Origin: Edaphochlamys debaryana
Lineage: Eukaryota; Chlorophyta; Chlorophyceae; Chlamydomonadales
Direction: 5' to 3'
Length of the DNA stretch: 64,000 bases
Assembly (NCBI GenBank): GCA_016858145.1
Contig: JAEHOE010000133.1
Location: forward strand, 62,001-126,000
The notes beneath the pieces were generated by a model. That model made no database searches. It was not told the DNA's origin and saw only the letters and a program-made list of their open reading frames with translations. Positions 44,294 through 55,300 of this stretch are shown one piece after another; within the stretch, counting starts at the first letter, position 1; the number at the start of each line of letters is the position of its first letter. A program made the position numbers and the translations under genes.

Positions 44294-47200
44294 ATGCTGC
44301 GCGGGCTTCGGCAGCCATCGGCCGGCGGACCGGCGTCTGGTCGGCGGTCAACACTTTGCTACACTACACGAGGGCTTCGGGTCGCCTGCAAAGCTGCGGG
44401 TGCACCGGCGGAAGCCAGCGCGGGGGCGCTGTATGGGGATGCTGCGCTGACACACGGTCGCCACCTCGGTCCCATCCGCCTTGAGCTGATCCCAGGTGAG
44501 GCCCTGTCCTGGGGGCGCCTCTCTCCTTGGTCTACCGTTTCCCCTGCTTAGCTTGGCCGGAGGCTCGGTACGGGCCGGCCGTGGTGGTGTACCGGTAAGT
44601 GTGGCGTCTGGGCCTGACCCTCGCCCATGCCCCACCCGAAGCCTCCCCCTCCACCCTGCACCCCCTCGCTCAGGCAAGGGCCTCGGCTGGCGTACCACCC
44701 GTGACGTGTCCACCGGCGAGCTGCTCCTCACGTCACTACCCCTTGCCGTACTGTACGGCAAGTCTGGGGAGGCGCCCGCCAACGAGGAGCTCGCCACGGC
44801 GCTGCGCCAGGCCTGGCCCCGCCTGACCCACATCGAGCGCCGCTGGCTGCTCCTGCTCTCGGACTGCTGCGCCGCCACCCGGCCCAAGCCACCCCCAACC
44901 CCACCGCCCCCGACAGCCCAGCCCGCCCAGCCCCAGCCCGCATCGGCAGACGCGCGTGCCGCGGAGGCACCGTCCGCTACCTCAGCCCCTTCTCCGGGCC
45001 CGGCGGTATCAGCAGCAGCAGCCACGGGGTCCACCGCGGAGGCCGCTGCTCAGGCGCTGCTGTACCGGGCTCTTGCGCTGCTAGCGGACTCCTCGAAAGG
45101 GACTGACGCTGATGCTGAGGCGGAGGCGGGGGCGGGGGCGGGGGCGGGGCGGGGGCGGGGGCGGGGGCGGGGGCGGGGGCGGGGGCGGGGGCGGGGGCGG
45201 GGGCGGGGGCGGGGGTGGAGGCAGGAGTGGGGCCCAGGGCGGACGCGGGTCAGGAGGGGGTGGTGCCGAGCCAGGTCTCCCAGGCCGCCCTCGCTGCAGC
45301 GCTCGCAGCGGCGAACGCCAGCCCAGCCGCCAGCAGCAAACGCCGGGAGCCGCCCGGCCTCGGGCCTGCGTCGAGTAGCGGCGCGGCGGGTGGAGGAGGG
45401 GCCGGGCCCTCACATGCGATCGCCATCCTGCCGCCGGCCCTGTTCGGCGGCAAGGCGGGGCCGGGGCTGGCCCCCGGGGCGGCGGTGCTGGAGCTGGTCA
45501 GTCGCTACGGCTACGCAGAGGCACGGGAGGACCCCGCGGGTGGGGCGGGGTGGGGTGGGGTGGGGTGGGGTGGGGTGGGGTGGGGTGGGGCGGGGGGCGG
45601 TTGGGGCTGGACGGATGGTTGGTGAGTGCTGCTCGGCCGGCCCTTCACTGCGCACGCGCTCCTTGGTGCCCCTGCCACCCCAGTAAGGGCCAACCTCCCT
45701 CGTTCCCTGCTTCCCTGCCTGCCTCCCTCCCTGCTTCCCTGCCTCCCTCCCCGCCTCCCTCCCCGGCCCCCGGCTCCCCCAGTCACGGAGCTGCTGGACA
45801 TGGAGCCCGCCAGCGTGCTGGGGCTGTGGCCCGAGGCGGCCCTGATCAACCACTCGTGCGCCCCCAACGCGAGCGTGCTGCCGCTGGGCGGGGCGCTCTA
45901 CGTGAGGGCGGGCCGTGCGCTGCAGGCGAGGAGGGGCATGGGGGTGGGGACGGGGGCATGGGGACGGGTAAGCGAGGAGGCGAGGAGGCAAGGAGGCGAG
46001 GCTTGAGTGCGTGGCTGGGAGCGCGGGAATCGGGGAGACATGTCGGGGGCAAGGTTGGGGGTTGAGGGCGCACGTGTCTGGCTGTCTCAGCCTGGGCTTC
46101 GGGGCGGCGGCATCCGGCGTTCCCGGGGCCCGTCAGGCCTCACTGCTCACGCCCCAAGCCGCGGAGCCGCGGCCTGCGGGACTCTGACCCTGGCCCCGTG
46201 CCCTGTGCCGTGTGCCGTGTGCCCCGTGTCCTGTCTGGCTGCAGGAGGGCGAGGAGGTGACTGTGAGCTACCTGGCCGCAGGTGGGCAGGGCAGGGCGGC
46301 CAGGCGGCAAGCGAGCCGGGACCTGTAAGGGCAGCGTACAGACATTGAAACTTGCGCGGAACATGCCCCTGGCCGCATCCCACGCTGCAGCCAACCCGCC
46401 CTCCTTGCCCCACCACCCCACTCCCTCCCCACCCAGGCCTCTTCTCCCCCGTGGCCCAGCGCCGCTCCCTGCTCCGCGCCAGCCACGGCTTCCTGTGCGC
46501 CTGCCCGCGCTGCCGCATGGAGCAGGCGCACTTCCCCACGCGCCGGTACCCCGAGCTCGACACGCCCGCACAGCCACAGCCCTCTCGGGCACCTCAGCCC
46601 CGGCACCAGCCCCAGCCCCAGTCCCAGCAAGGGGGGGCAGAGGGGCAGCAGGCGGGGGAGCGCAGCTCCGCCGAGGCCAGCACCAGTGGCGACGCCGCGG
46701 CGGCGGCGGCGGCGGCGGTTGACGATGCGCTGCTGGCGGCGGCGCTGCTGGGCCGGCGGGGGCAGGGCCCGCTGCAGCGGCTGCTAGATGCGGTGTTCGG
46801 TGCGGGGCGCTTCACGACGGCGGCGGCGCCGGACAACAAGCTGCTCGCCGAGGTGGGTGCGTGTGTGGCTGTAGTAGATGCCTCTTAAAAGGCAGGTCTA
46901 GACTTGACAGGAACCCCACTCTCGTGCGTCATCGCCTCCGTATCCTTGAGGCGGGGAGCGTGTCTGCTACAGTGGCACTGCGGCGACTTACACTGCGCTG
47001 GAGGCCCCACACCCGGGGGCCCATGCACTCATTCACCATTTGCGTGACACCGCCTGAGCGGCATCCGTGCCGGCCGCCCGCAGCGGAGCCCCTGCGCAAG
47101 TGGCTTGCTCACCTTGTCCCTCGCGCCCCACCCCCCCGGCGCTGCCCTGGGCCCGCCCCTGGCCACCCCGCTCCCCCCTCCCGCCCCCGCAGGTGGACGC

Positions 47201-48289
47201 GGCCGTGGCCTCGGACCTGGGCGCCGCAGTGCAGGCGGTGCTGACGGCCTCCTCGCGGCCGCGGCAGCAGCAGGCGGCGCTGCTGGAGCGCATGGACGGC
47301 ATGCTGGCGCGGGTGGGGGCGGGGGGCTGCAGGGCGGGCCGGGGTGGGGTGGCATGGAGGGCTAACGCGCAGGGGTGGAGGCGCGGAAGGCATGGCACGG
47401 AATGGAAGGAGGGGTCGGGGGAGAGCGGCTCCGGAGTCACGGTGGCGGAGGACCTTGTCCCACTGGGCCGCTCTGTTCCCTCCTGGGACCTGGACCTGGT
47501 CCCACCGGACCTCGCCGCGTGCCTTCAGCTCCCCTGCGATGACCCGCTAGCTGGCTTTTAGGGGCTACAACCGCTGGCTGCAATTGTTCCCCTCCCGAAA
47601 CCCGCTCGCACGCCCCTGCCCTCCCTGCCCTCGCGGCCCTCCCGCCCGCAGGTGGAGACGTCCGCCTCGTTCCTGGAGCTGCCCCCCCGCGGCCGCCTGC
47701 TGGTGCTGGGCTCCGTGTACGGCCTGGTGCGGCTGACGGCGGAGCTGGCGGAGCTCAGCGGCCAGGCGGGGCCGGAGCGGCGGCTGGCGCTGCTGAGCCT
47801 GCAGGTGGGCGCACGGGCGGGTAGGCGGGGCAAGGGCAACGTAGGAACGGAGGGAGGGGGGTTGGTGGGGAAGGGGAGGGAGCACGGGGGCTTGTGCCAC
47901 CGCGGACCAACGGGCAGCCGCTGTGGCCCAGCGGCCACAGGTGCCTGCACGTGCGGAGGACATGATCAGTCCCCCACCGTGGCTTGCTGCCGCAGGCGTC
48001 TGTGCTGGAGGCGGTGGCACCGGGTAGCGACGCGCACGTGATGGCCGCCGTCAAGGCGGCCGGCGTGGCGCGGCGGGTGCACAGCGCCGAGGGCCCGGAG
48101 GCGCGGCGCGCGGAGCTGGCGGCGGGCCTGGCGCACGTGGCCCGGTACGGCAGGGGCCTGCTCACAGGCGATGGCCCTGCCGTACTGCGGCGGATGCAGG
48201 ACATACGGCGGAGGCTGCTGACGGGGTCGGGGCTGGCAAGCGCAATGGGGGTCATGGCATGGGACGAGCAGTATGGGCGGAAGTTGTGA
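44294..48289 (+). CDS. SET-domain lysine methyltransferase, probably organelle-targeted; frame broken in a repeat
   Basis: Exons: 44294-44495, 44674-45539, 45783-45925, 46245-46281, 46437-46852, 47193-47312, 47652-47804, 47996-48289 (about 743 residues once the frame break is allowed for). Residues 1-40, rich in Arg, Ser and Ala, look like a chloroplast or mitochondrial transit peptide. SET elements in order: 'GKGLGWRTTRDVSTGELLL' (start of SET), a long low-complexity insert, 'INHSCAPNASVLPLGG' (the N-H-S-C cofactor and pseudoknot motif), 'EGEEVTVSYLAA', then the post-SET zinc site 'FLCACPRC'. A helical C-terminal region follows. The order resembles SMYD-type enzymes without a MYND finger. 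The S-adenosylmethionine-dependent substrate is unknown. In exon 2 the GGGGGC array has one unit with four G (45146-45150) and the frame changes exactly there. Confidence 0.85.
45128..45213 (+). repeat. GGGGGC hexanucleotide array inside a coding exon
   Basis: About 14 units of gggggc code for Ala-Gly before the break and Arg-Gly after it. All units are six bases except 45146-45150 (ggggc). The G-runs could form quadruplexes on the coding strand. Confidence 0.92.
45540..45600 (+). repeat. GGGGT pentanucleotide array at an intron start
   Basis: Tandem ggggt units begin at the donor site of intron 2 of the SET gene and fill its first 60 bases. A G-rich strand of this kind could form quadruplexes in the transcript. 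Confidence 0.85.
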
Positions 48290-49351
48290 AGGTTGAGTGG
48301 GGTGCTCGGTAGCCGCCTGGGGGGGGTGCGAGCAGACAATCCCCTCCCACGAGACGCATTCCTCCTTGGTGCAAAGCGTGGCTGCTGGTAGGGCTTGTAG
48401 CAGTTGCAATGCCAGTGTACGAGGGTACGCATGTCTCGATTCGGTTGATCGGCTCTGGGTCCCAGGTCAGCAGGTGGCCATGGTACTTAGCACGGCAGGA
48501 TGCTTGCTGCAGGAAGCAGAGCGCGCTCGCGCCGTCGCGCGCTAGGACAGGGGCGGGGGCGGGTCCCGATCAGGTCCTATGTGGAAATGTGGACGAGCTG
48601 CGCTAGCCCCGAGGGCAAGTCCCAGAGCTGGCGGAGGGCGGGGGGATCGAGTGCTGGCAGTAGAGCTCGCAGCTCGGCGGCAGGGCGGCGCAGACCGTTG
48701 TGGACTGGTTTCAGCGCGATGTCCTCTACGTAACACAGTACCTCTTTGCGCACTTTTCAGCAGTGGGGCTTCTTCCGTCATAGCTCACGACGCGTTGGGC
48801 TCTAACGCTTGGAGTTCCAACAGTACAGTTAACCCCGGATTTTGTCAGGTCGCCCACCTGCACCAGCCACCTGCTTGTGGCTTTGATATGCTCCTTGGAT
48901 GATAATGATCAGGGGAGGGAGTGGTACCCTGGCTCGCGACGCGCCGGCGGGACAGTACTAGCCCAGACGTGGGGGCCGACGGATCATTGCTTGCCTGCGC
49001 ACACCGGGCCCGTTTCTACACTCACATGTCTTAGCATAGTTAGTTTAAGCCAAACGCGATTGTGCCCACGCCGGGTTGGCGACGCTGACTTGACAGGCAC
49101 CACTTGCACCAATTTCTGTAGAGCAGCCTGCCGCGGTCATCCCGTGAAGCTTAGTAGCTAACACGACTGGAAGGCGTAGTTTGTTGTCGCTTTTGTCGAC
49201 AAAGTTTTTAAGGTTCCACAGCGGCTTGACACAATCCATTCGCGTTGCCTTCAGCCATAACCGTCCACAAGTGGCCGATGGAGGGGCCAGGAGGGGCAGG
49301 CGGGGCTGAGGGCCTGAAGCCGTGAAGGGTTGAAGGCGCGCGGGCTCCGCG
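48290..49351. other. Intergenic between SET and channel genes
   Basis: Nothing gene-like seen. It contains the 3' untranslated region of the SET gene and the promoter of the channel gene. No TGTAA signal was found in the first few hundred bases. Confidence 0.5.
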
Positions 49352-52300
49352 ATGGCTGCCAGCGTCGCATTCCTGCACCAACAGGAGTTCGACGCGCAGC
49401 TTGACGAATACGTGAGTTGTGGCGGGCTCCGCGTTGTTGGCGTGCATGTTGGTCACGAGGGCCGCGGCTTAGGGATACTTGCCGCCCGGACTCAACAAGT
49501 CACCTTACTCAAGACTGCTGTTCCTTGGGACCTGCGGCGGATTACGCATACAAATATGAGCATCCGAGCGCCGTTTGCTCCTCTTTGCTCGCGCAGGAAA
49601 ATGAAGCAAAGTGGCAGCATGACAAGGAAGAGGAGGACGAGCTCGCGGCGAGGGCGAACAGCAGCGAGAACCCCAAGCGTCTGGGGTCTGGCTCCGTGGT
49701 GAGGGTGGAGGGCCCCGGGCGTGCGGGCACTGCCCCTGTGATTCAGTATCCCCACTGGCCCACGTCGCCTGCCGAGCGGACGCCTCATTACCCAACGCAC
49801 AGAAGTCACGAGGCTCGGGGGGCATGCGCTATCAGCTAGAAAGGACCCAGCGGGGCCGACAGTTCAGTCGCCACGCCTGTTCGCCCTTCCATCCTCGTCT
49901 CTCAACTTTGCATTAATTTTTCCACATGTTCTCTTTCCCCCCGTGTGGTACCTCAGGCGCAGGCCGCCCACGACCGCCAGGCTCAGCTGCGCAGGTCGCG
50001 GCTCAAGGGCACAGGTGCGGCGGTGCAGGAGGGCGAGCGCCTTTCTCAGCGCAGTGCCGTGCGGGGCCGGGGTTTCACCAGCGCGGGTGGCGCCCAGGGC
50101 TACAGACGTGCAGAGGGCTGGGCCAGAGCGGCAGCGCTCACGGCTCCCGGTCTAGGCAACGCCGGGGCGGCTGGAGGCACATGGAACAGTCCACGCGGGC
50201 AGGCGGCAGGTCCAGCCCTGCACGGCTACGTTGCAGCCAGCCGCAACAGGCCCGCTGCGGCAAAGCACAGCCGCGCCAGGGCGAAGGCCGGGCAGATCAC
50301 CCGTGTACTGGTGGTGCGGCGAGGGCCTGGGCCGCTCTGGGCCCCTCTGGGCCTGCGGCTTTGCGGCGTGGTCAGAGGAGCGGCCCCGGAGCTTTGCGCT
50401 GCGCTCAGCACGGAGCGGTCCCGTGGGGCTCTCGGCGCGGGGAGCGGCGCCATGCTGGAGGCCCCTGATGCCCCGGGGCAGCTGCTCAGGCCGCAGCCAG
50501 CCAGCCGGAGACTGGAGGTCAACCAGATTGGGGGTGCTGTCGGCAGCAGGGCAGCTGCACTTGAGAGGGCAGTAAGCGCGAGATGCTGGCGGCAGCAGGG
50601 CAGCAAGGCCTTGTGGAGCACCGCTCAGCAGCCTGCAGCTGGAGCGGCAGCCGCCGTGGGCGCTGCGGCCCCGGGTCGCACAGCAGGAGCCCTCGGCGGC
50701 CTGCGGTCTGCGGCACAGGTTTTGGAGTGCGGGCATCCCTCCGCAGCAGTCCGGTGCTGTTGGCAGTGGAGAGCGGAGGAACACGCCCCCTTGGGACGCA
50801 ACTGGACGCCCCTTCCTTCAGCCTCCACGCCTTGGGCGCACAGCTCAGTCGGGAATCGTCATTCCTTGCCGTGCTCCCGGCGCGGCTCCCAACAGCTGCA
50901 CACACATGGTCATCGAAGCCGAGCGTTCCCCTCCCCTGCGCACAGCCCATCGTCCCAGATCTCCCCTCACACCCTGCCCCGCTCCCTTGTCCCTGCCAGG
51001 CCTCAAGGCGCATGGCAAGGACAATAAGTCGGCCGCGATCGCGCACTGGCTCTCCTCCGCACCCGGACCCGGAGCTGGGCCCAGTGCGGGCGGGGCGCCG
51101 GGGCGGCAGCCGGGCCCCTGGTCTCCCGTCAACACCACTGCCGGGGGGAAAGGCGCGCGGCTGCAGTCGTCGCCGTCCATGCTGCGGCGATCGGATTCCA
51201 TGATCCAGAAACCCAGCCTGTGGCACCGCACGGTGCATGCGGACATGCGGGGCATTATGGACTCGATCCTGCCGATCTACAATCCGGACACGCTGCCCAA
51301 GAAGAGGTGGGCGATCCGACCGTGCTGGGTTGTGCCGGAGGGCGAATTGCCAGGAGGAGCGGGCGGGGCGGCGTTGAGTGTGCGGTCCGCGAGGGAAAAC
51401 AAATCGCGGCGCCGGGTGCCCAAAGGCGGCATTGCCAGTCGTGCTTCCGTCTCGAGCTGACCTCCCGGTTCCCTGAACTCTGCCCTCCTCCGTAGCTGGG
51501 ACGTGTTCATCATGTCGCTTGTGGTCTGGACGGCCGTGACGGTGCCCCTGTCGGTCAGCTATGGCATGCCCCACGGCACCCCCTGGGAGGCGGTGGACTA
51601 CACAATGACGGCCATGTTTGCAATCGACCTCATCCTCAACTTCCGTACGGCGTTTTACAACCACCAGGTACGGCACGGGGAGGCAACCGCGGGCCCCACG
51701 GCAGCGCTCTGGATGCTAGGGGCCGGAGGTAGCGATGGACGGCAGGGGAGCGTAACCGGGCGGGCGGGGGCTGAGGCGCTTCCTGGCTCGACCGTTGCCG
51801 CCCCCGCAGCGTCTCGACGCATCCCCTGCCACCATCCCACATCCACCCCCTTCCGGTCAAAAATGTGCTGCTACCCCTTCCTCTCTCGCTTTCTCCACCC
51901 AGGGCGAGCTCATCCGCGACTCCGGAGCCATCGCCCGCAACTACATGAAGTTCTGGTTCTGGATCGACCTGGTGGGGACCATCCCATTCGACTCCATCAT
52001 CCTGTGGACGGGCGTCATCAGCGAATCCGCGGACAACGAAGCCACGCTTGCGGCTCTCGGGTTCCTTAAAGCGCCGCGCATGCTGCGCCTCGGCCGCCTG
52101 CTGCGATTCCTGGACAGCTTCAAGAACGCGAAGATGTTTCGAATCGCACAGCTCTTCATGGCCATGATCTTGATTAGTCACTGGCTGGCGTGCATCTGGT
52201 ACATGATGTACAGGTTTGGCGGGCAGCACAACGCGGAGGACTGGGCCTTCGATGTGGCCACGGAGGACGAGCAAAGCGAAACAGTGTACAAATATGTGGT

Positions 52301-55300
52301 GTCCTATTACTACTGCTTCCTCCTGCTGGTGAGTGCGCGCGTCGACTGGCCATGCAGGCACGAGCGGAAAGGGCCTTCCCCTGCGGCGCCCGGTGCCAAA
52401 GGCTGAGTGAACCAAGAGCACGGAGAAACCGGCTGGGGCTTGTTGGCTAGCCTCGCGCTCTTGGGCCCTCTCCATCTCGCCATACACGGCACCCTCACCC
52501 CACACCCCACACCCCAGGTCGGCGACAACATCCCCGCCTACAACAACTACGAGCGCACCTTCTACGTGGTGGTGCTGGTGGCGGGCACCTTCTTCTACTC
52601 TGCCATCGTGGGCCAGATGGCCACCCTCGTGGCGACAATGAACGTGGCGGTCAACAGACACGCGTAAGGGGGGCGGAGGGGAGGGGAGAGGGAGGGAGGG
52701 AGGGGGGGGGCGAAGAAGGGGAGAGAGAGAGGGCAGGCAAGGGCGCGTGCGGCCAGAAGAGCTGCACACCCCACACCCGCCTCTCGACCACCCCCACCCC
52801 CACCCCCGCAGTCAGAAGCTGCTCATGGTCCAGGACGCGCTGCGCTACGCGGGCGTGCCGGAGGGCTTTGCGGAGAAGGTGCAGACCTACTTCGAGTACC
52901 TGCAGGTGGGGGCGGGGGGGAGCGGGCAGGGGAGGAGCGGGCGAAGGAAGTAGGAGGGGACGAGGAGGCGCGGGGCGAAGAATCTATATCCTACGGTGGC
53001 ACCTCTGCACGGCATGCGTCGTGAGTGCGGCACCCTGGGGGCACCCTCTGCGCTCACTTGTACTGGGAACCCCTGAGCGCCCGCTTCCTCCGGCCCCGGC
53101 CGCCTCGGTGTGACCCCTCTCTCCCGCAGGCCCGCAGCCACCCCGGCAGCGAGGGCATGCAGTTCCTTCAGGAGCTGCCCGCCAGCCTGCACGCCTCGCT
53201 CTGCCAGTTCCTGCACCTGCGCAGCCTCAAGAAGGTGGGGGCACAGGGCGCAGGCCGCCGGGGGCAGCGGGGCAGTGGGGCAGGGGCTGTCGCGCAGGCA
53301 GCGAGGCCGCACTACACACCTGTGCCGGCTGGGTTGCGGAGTGCCTGCGCTGGAGCTCCCTTACGGTACTCACCGCTGCTCCGTCCTCCGCTCACGCCCG
53401 CGCAGGTGCCGCTGTTTGCGGATTGCGAGAGCGGCTTCCTCACGGCCCTGTCGCTGCGCATGCGCATGATCTCGCTCAGCCCCAAGGAGGTGGGCGGGTG
53501 CCGGGGCCCGCGGAGGGAACCCACGGTACTCGAGGCACCAGCCTGCGTGACCTCGGGTGCCCTGCTGCGTGCGGGCTAGGGCGGGAGCCGAACGCTTCTA
53601 GATAGGGCCACGCTCGCTCTCCCCGCGGCCTGCAAGGCTACCATGCCCTCCCTCGAGCTGCGCTGTCGCTGGCACGGCCTTGAGGGCGTCCCGGCTGTGG
53701 GGCCCCGTTGTTCCTGACCCTAACCTGCACGCCTCCCGCCTCCCACCCACCATCCCGCCCCCACCACCCTTGCCCCCAACAGGAGATCTTCCGCGTGGGC
53801 GACGTGGGCAAGGAGATGTACATCATTAAGAAGGGCAACGTGGCCGTGACGTCACCCAACCGCCAGATGTGGGGCCTGCTGTGCCCCGGCGACATCTTCG
53901 GCGAGGTGGCCCTGCTGTCCACGGGCAAGCGCACCGCCAACTGCACCGCACTGGGCTTCATTGACCTGGCCGTGCTGGGTGGGGTGGACCTGCAGGTGCG
54001 CGGGGCGCGTGCGGCGTGCGGTGTGCTGTGCGCCGTGTGCTGGGCGTGCCGCGCTTGTAATGGTCGGGGACGCCCTGGCGGGCGTGAAGGGGGTTGCGGT
54101 GCATGGGGCAGGGCTGGTGAGGGATGGTGCTCGTCTGGCGGGCCGGCGTGGAGCCACGTGGGGCATCGACCTGTACGACAACCTGAACTGATTCCCGACA
54201 CGACTCCGCGCCGCGCTCCTGCCCGCCCACTCCCTGCGACAGATGGTGATGCGGGACTACCCGGTCAGCGCAGCCATGATCCACGAGCGAGCGGCGGAGC
54301 GGGCCCGCACGCTGCAGGTCCGTGGGGGGCTGCGGGAGGGTGGGAGGAGGTCGGGGGACTGAAGGATGGGCAGGCCTGCCGGCCGAGAACACGCATGCTG
54401 AGGCCGAGGCGCACAGGGCCAACGGTGCGCACTACTCACACGCCCTCCCCGTGCCGTACCGCACGCAATCTGCCGTACCGCAGAGCAAGAGCAAGATGTG
54501 GCTGGAGGTGTCGGACGACGAGGAGGACCTGGTGCTTGAGGAGGAGGAAGACGAGTGGTCGGACGTGGGGCGCGACGAGGAGCGTGGCGGGGACCTGGAC
54601 GCATTGGGCGCCGACGACGTCTCCGTCAGCAGCTCCGGCCTCGGCAGCGGCGGCGGCAGCGACGCAGGCGGCGGCGCCGCCAAGGGGAGGAAGGGCGGCG
54701 GCGAGGGCGTGGCGAACGGCGACGGTCGTCCGGCGGAGGGGGACGAGTCGGGGCCGGGGCGGCCGCGCTCGCGTCCCGCCAGCGCCGCGAGCGGCCGGGC
54801 ACTGCCGCCCTGGGCCGCCGCCGACGCGCCGCCGGCGCAGGGCTTGGGCGCTGCGGCGGCCGCCGCCGCGTCGCCGCTGTCTGTGCCGCGCCTCTCCCTC
54901 GACATGTTGCCCAACCGCAGCCCACCGCCGGCGGCCGCACAGCCCCGGCCCACACCCGACGGCCCCGACGCTATGCCCGGCGCTGGCGCCAATTCGGCCC
55001 CGGGGCTCGCTTCCGGCCATCCCACGCTCTCGCACTCGCACTCCACCCACTCGTACGCACACTCGCACGCGCACTCGCAGAGCAACTCCCGTCAGGGCAC
55101 GCTGCCGGGCTTCGCCTCCCGGGTCTCCAGCGTGACCAGCCGGGGCCACAGCGGCGCCGCGCCCTCCGAGTCGGGCGACGCCAGCCCCGCCCATGCCCAT
55201 GCCCACACCCACGCCGCCAGCCCCGGCCCCGGCCCCATCCCCGTCGCGTACAAGCGCTCCGCCTCGCAGCGCCGTGGCTCCACCACCTACACGCCCGTCG

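Noticed and set aside
44498..45686. Single unspliced SET frame through the GGGGGC array
   Set aside because: After the array it turns into Arg-rich shadow; the conserved SET motifs are in the other frame.
50519..51676. 385-codon minus-strand frame
   Set aside because: Antisense to channel exons 4-5 and intron 3; no recognisable protein.
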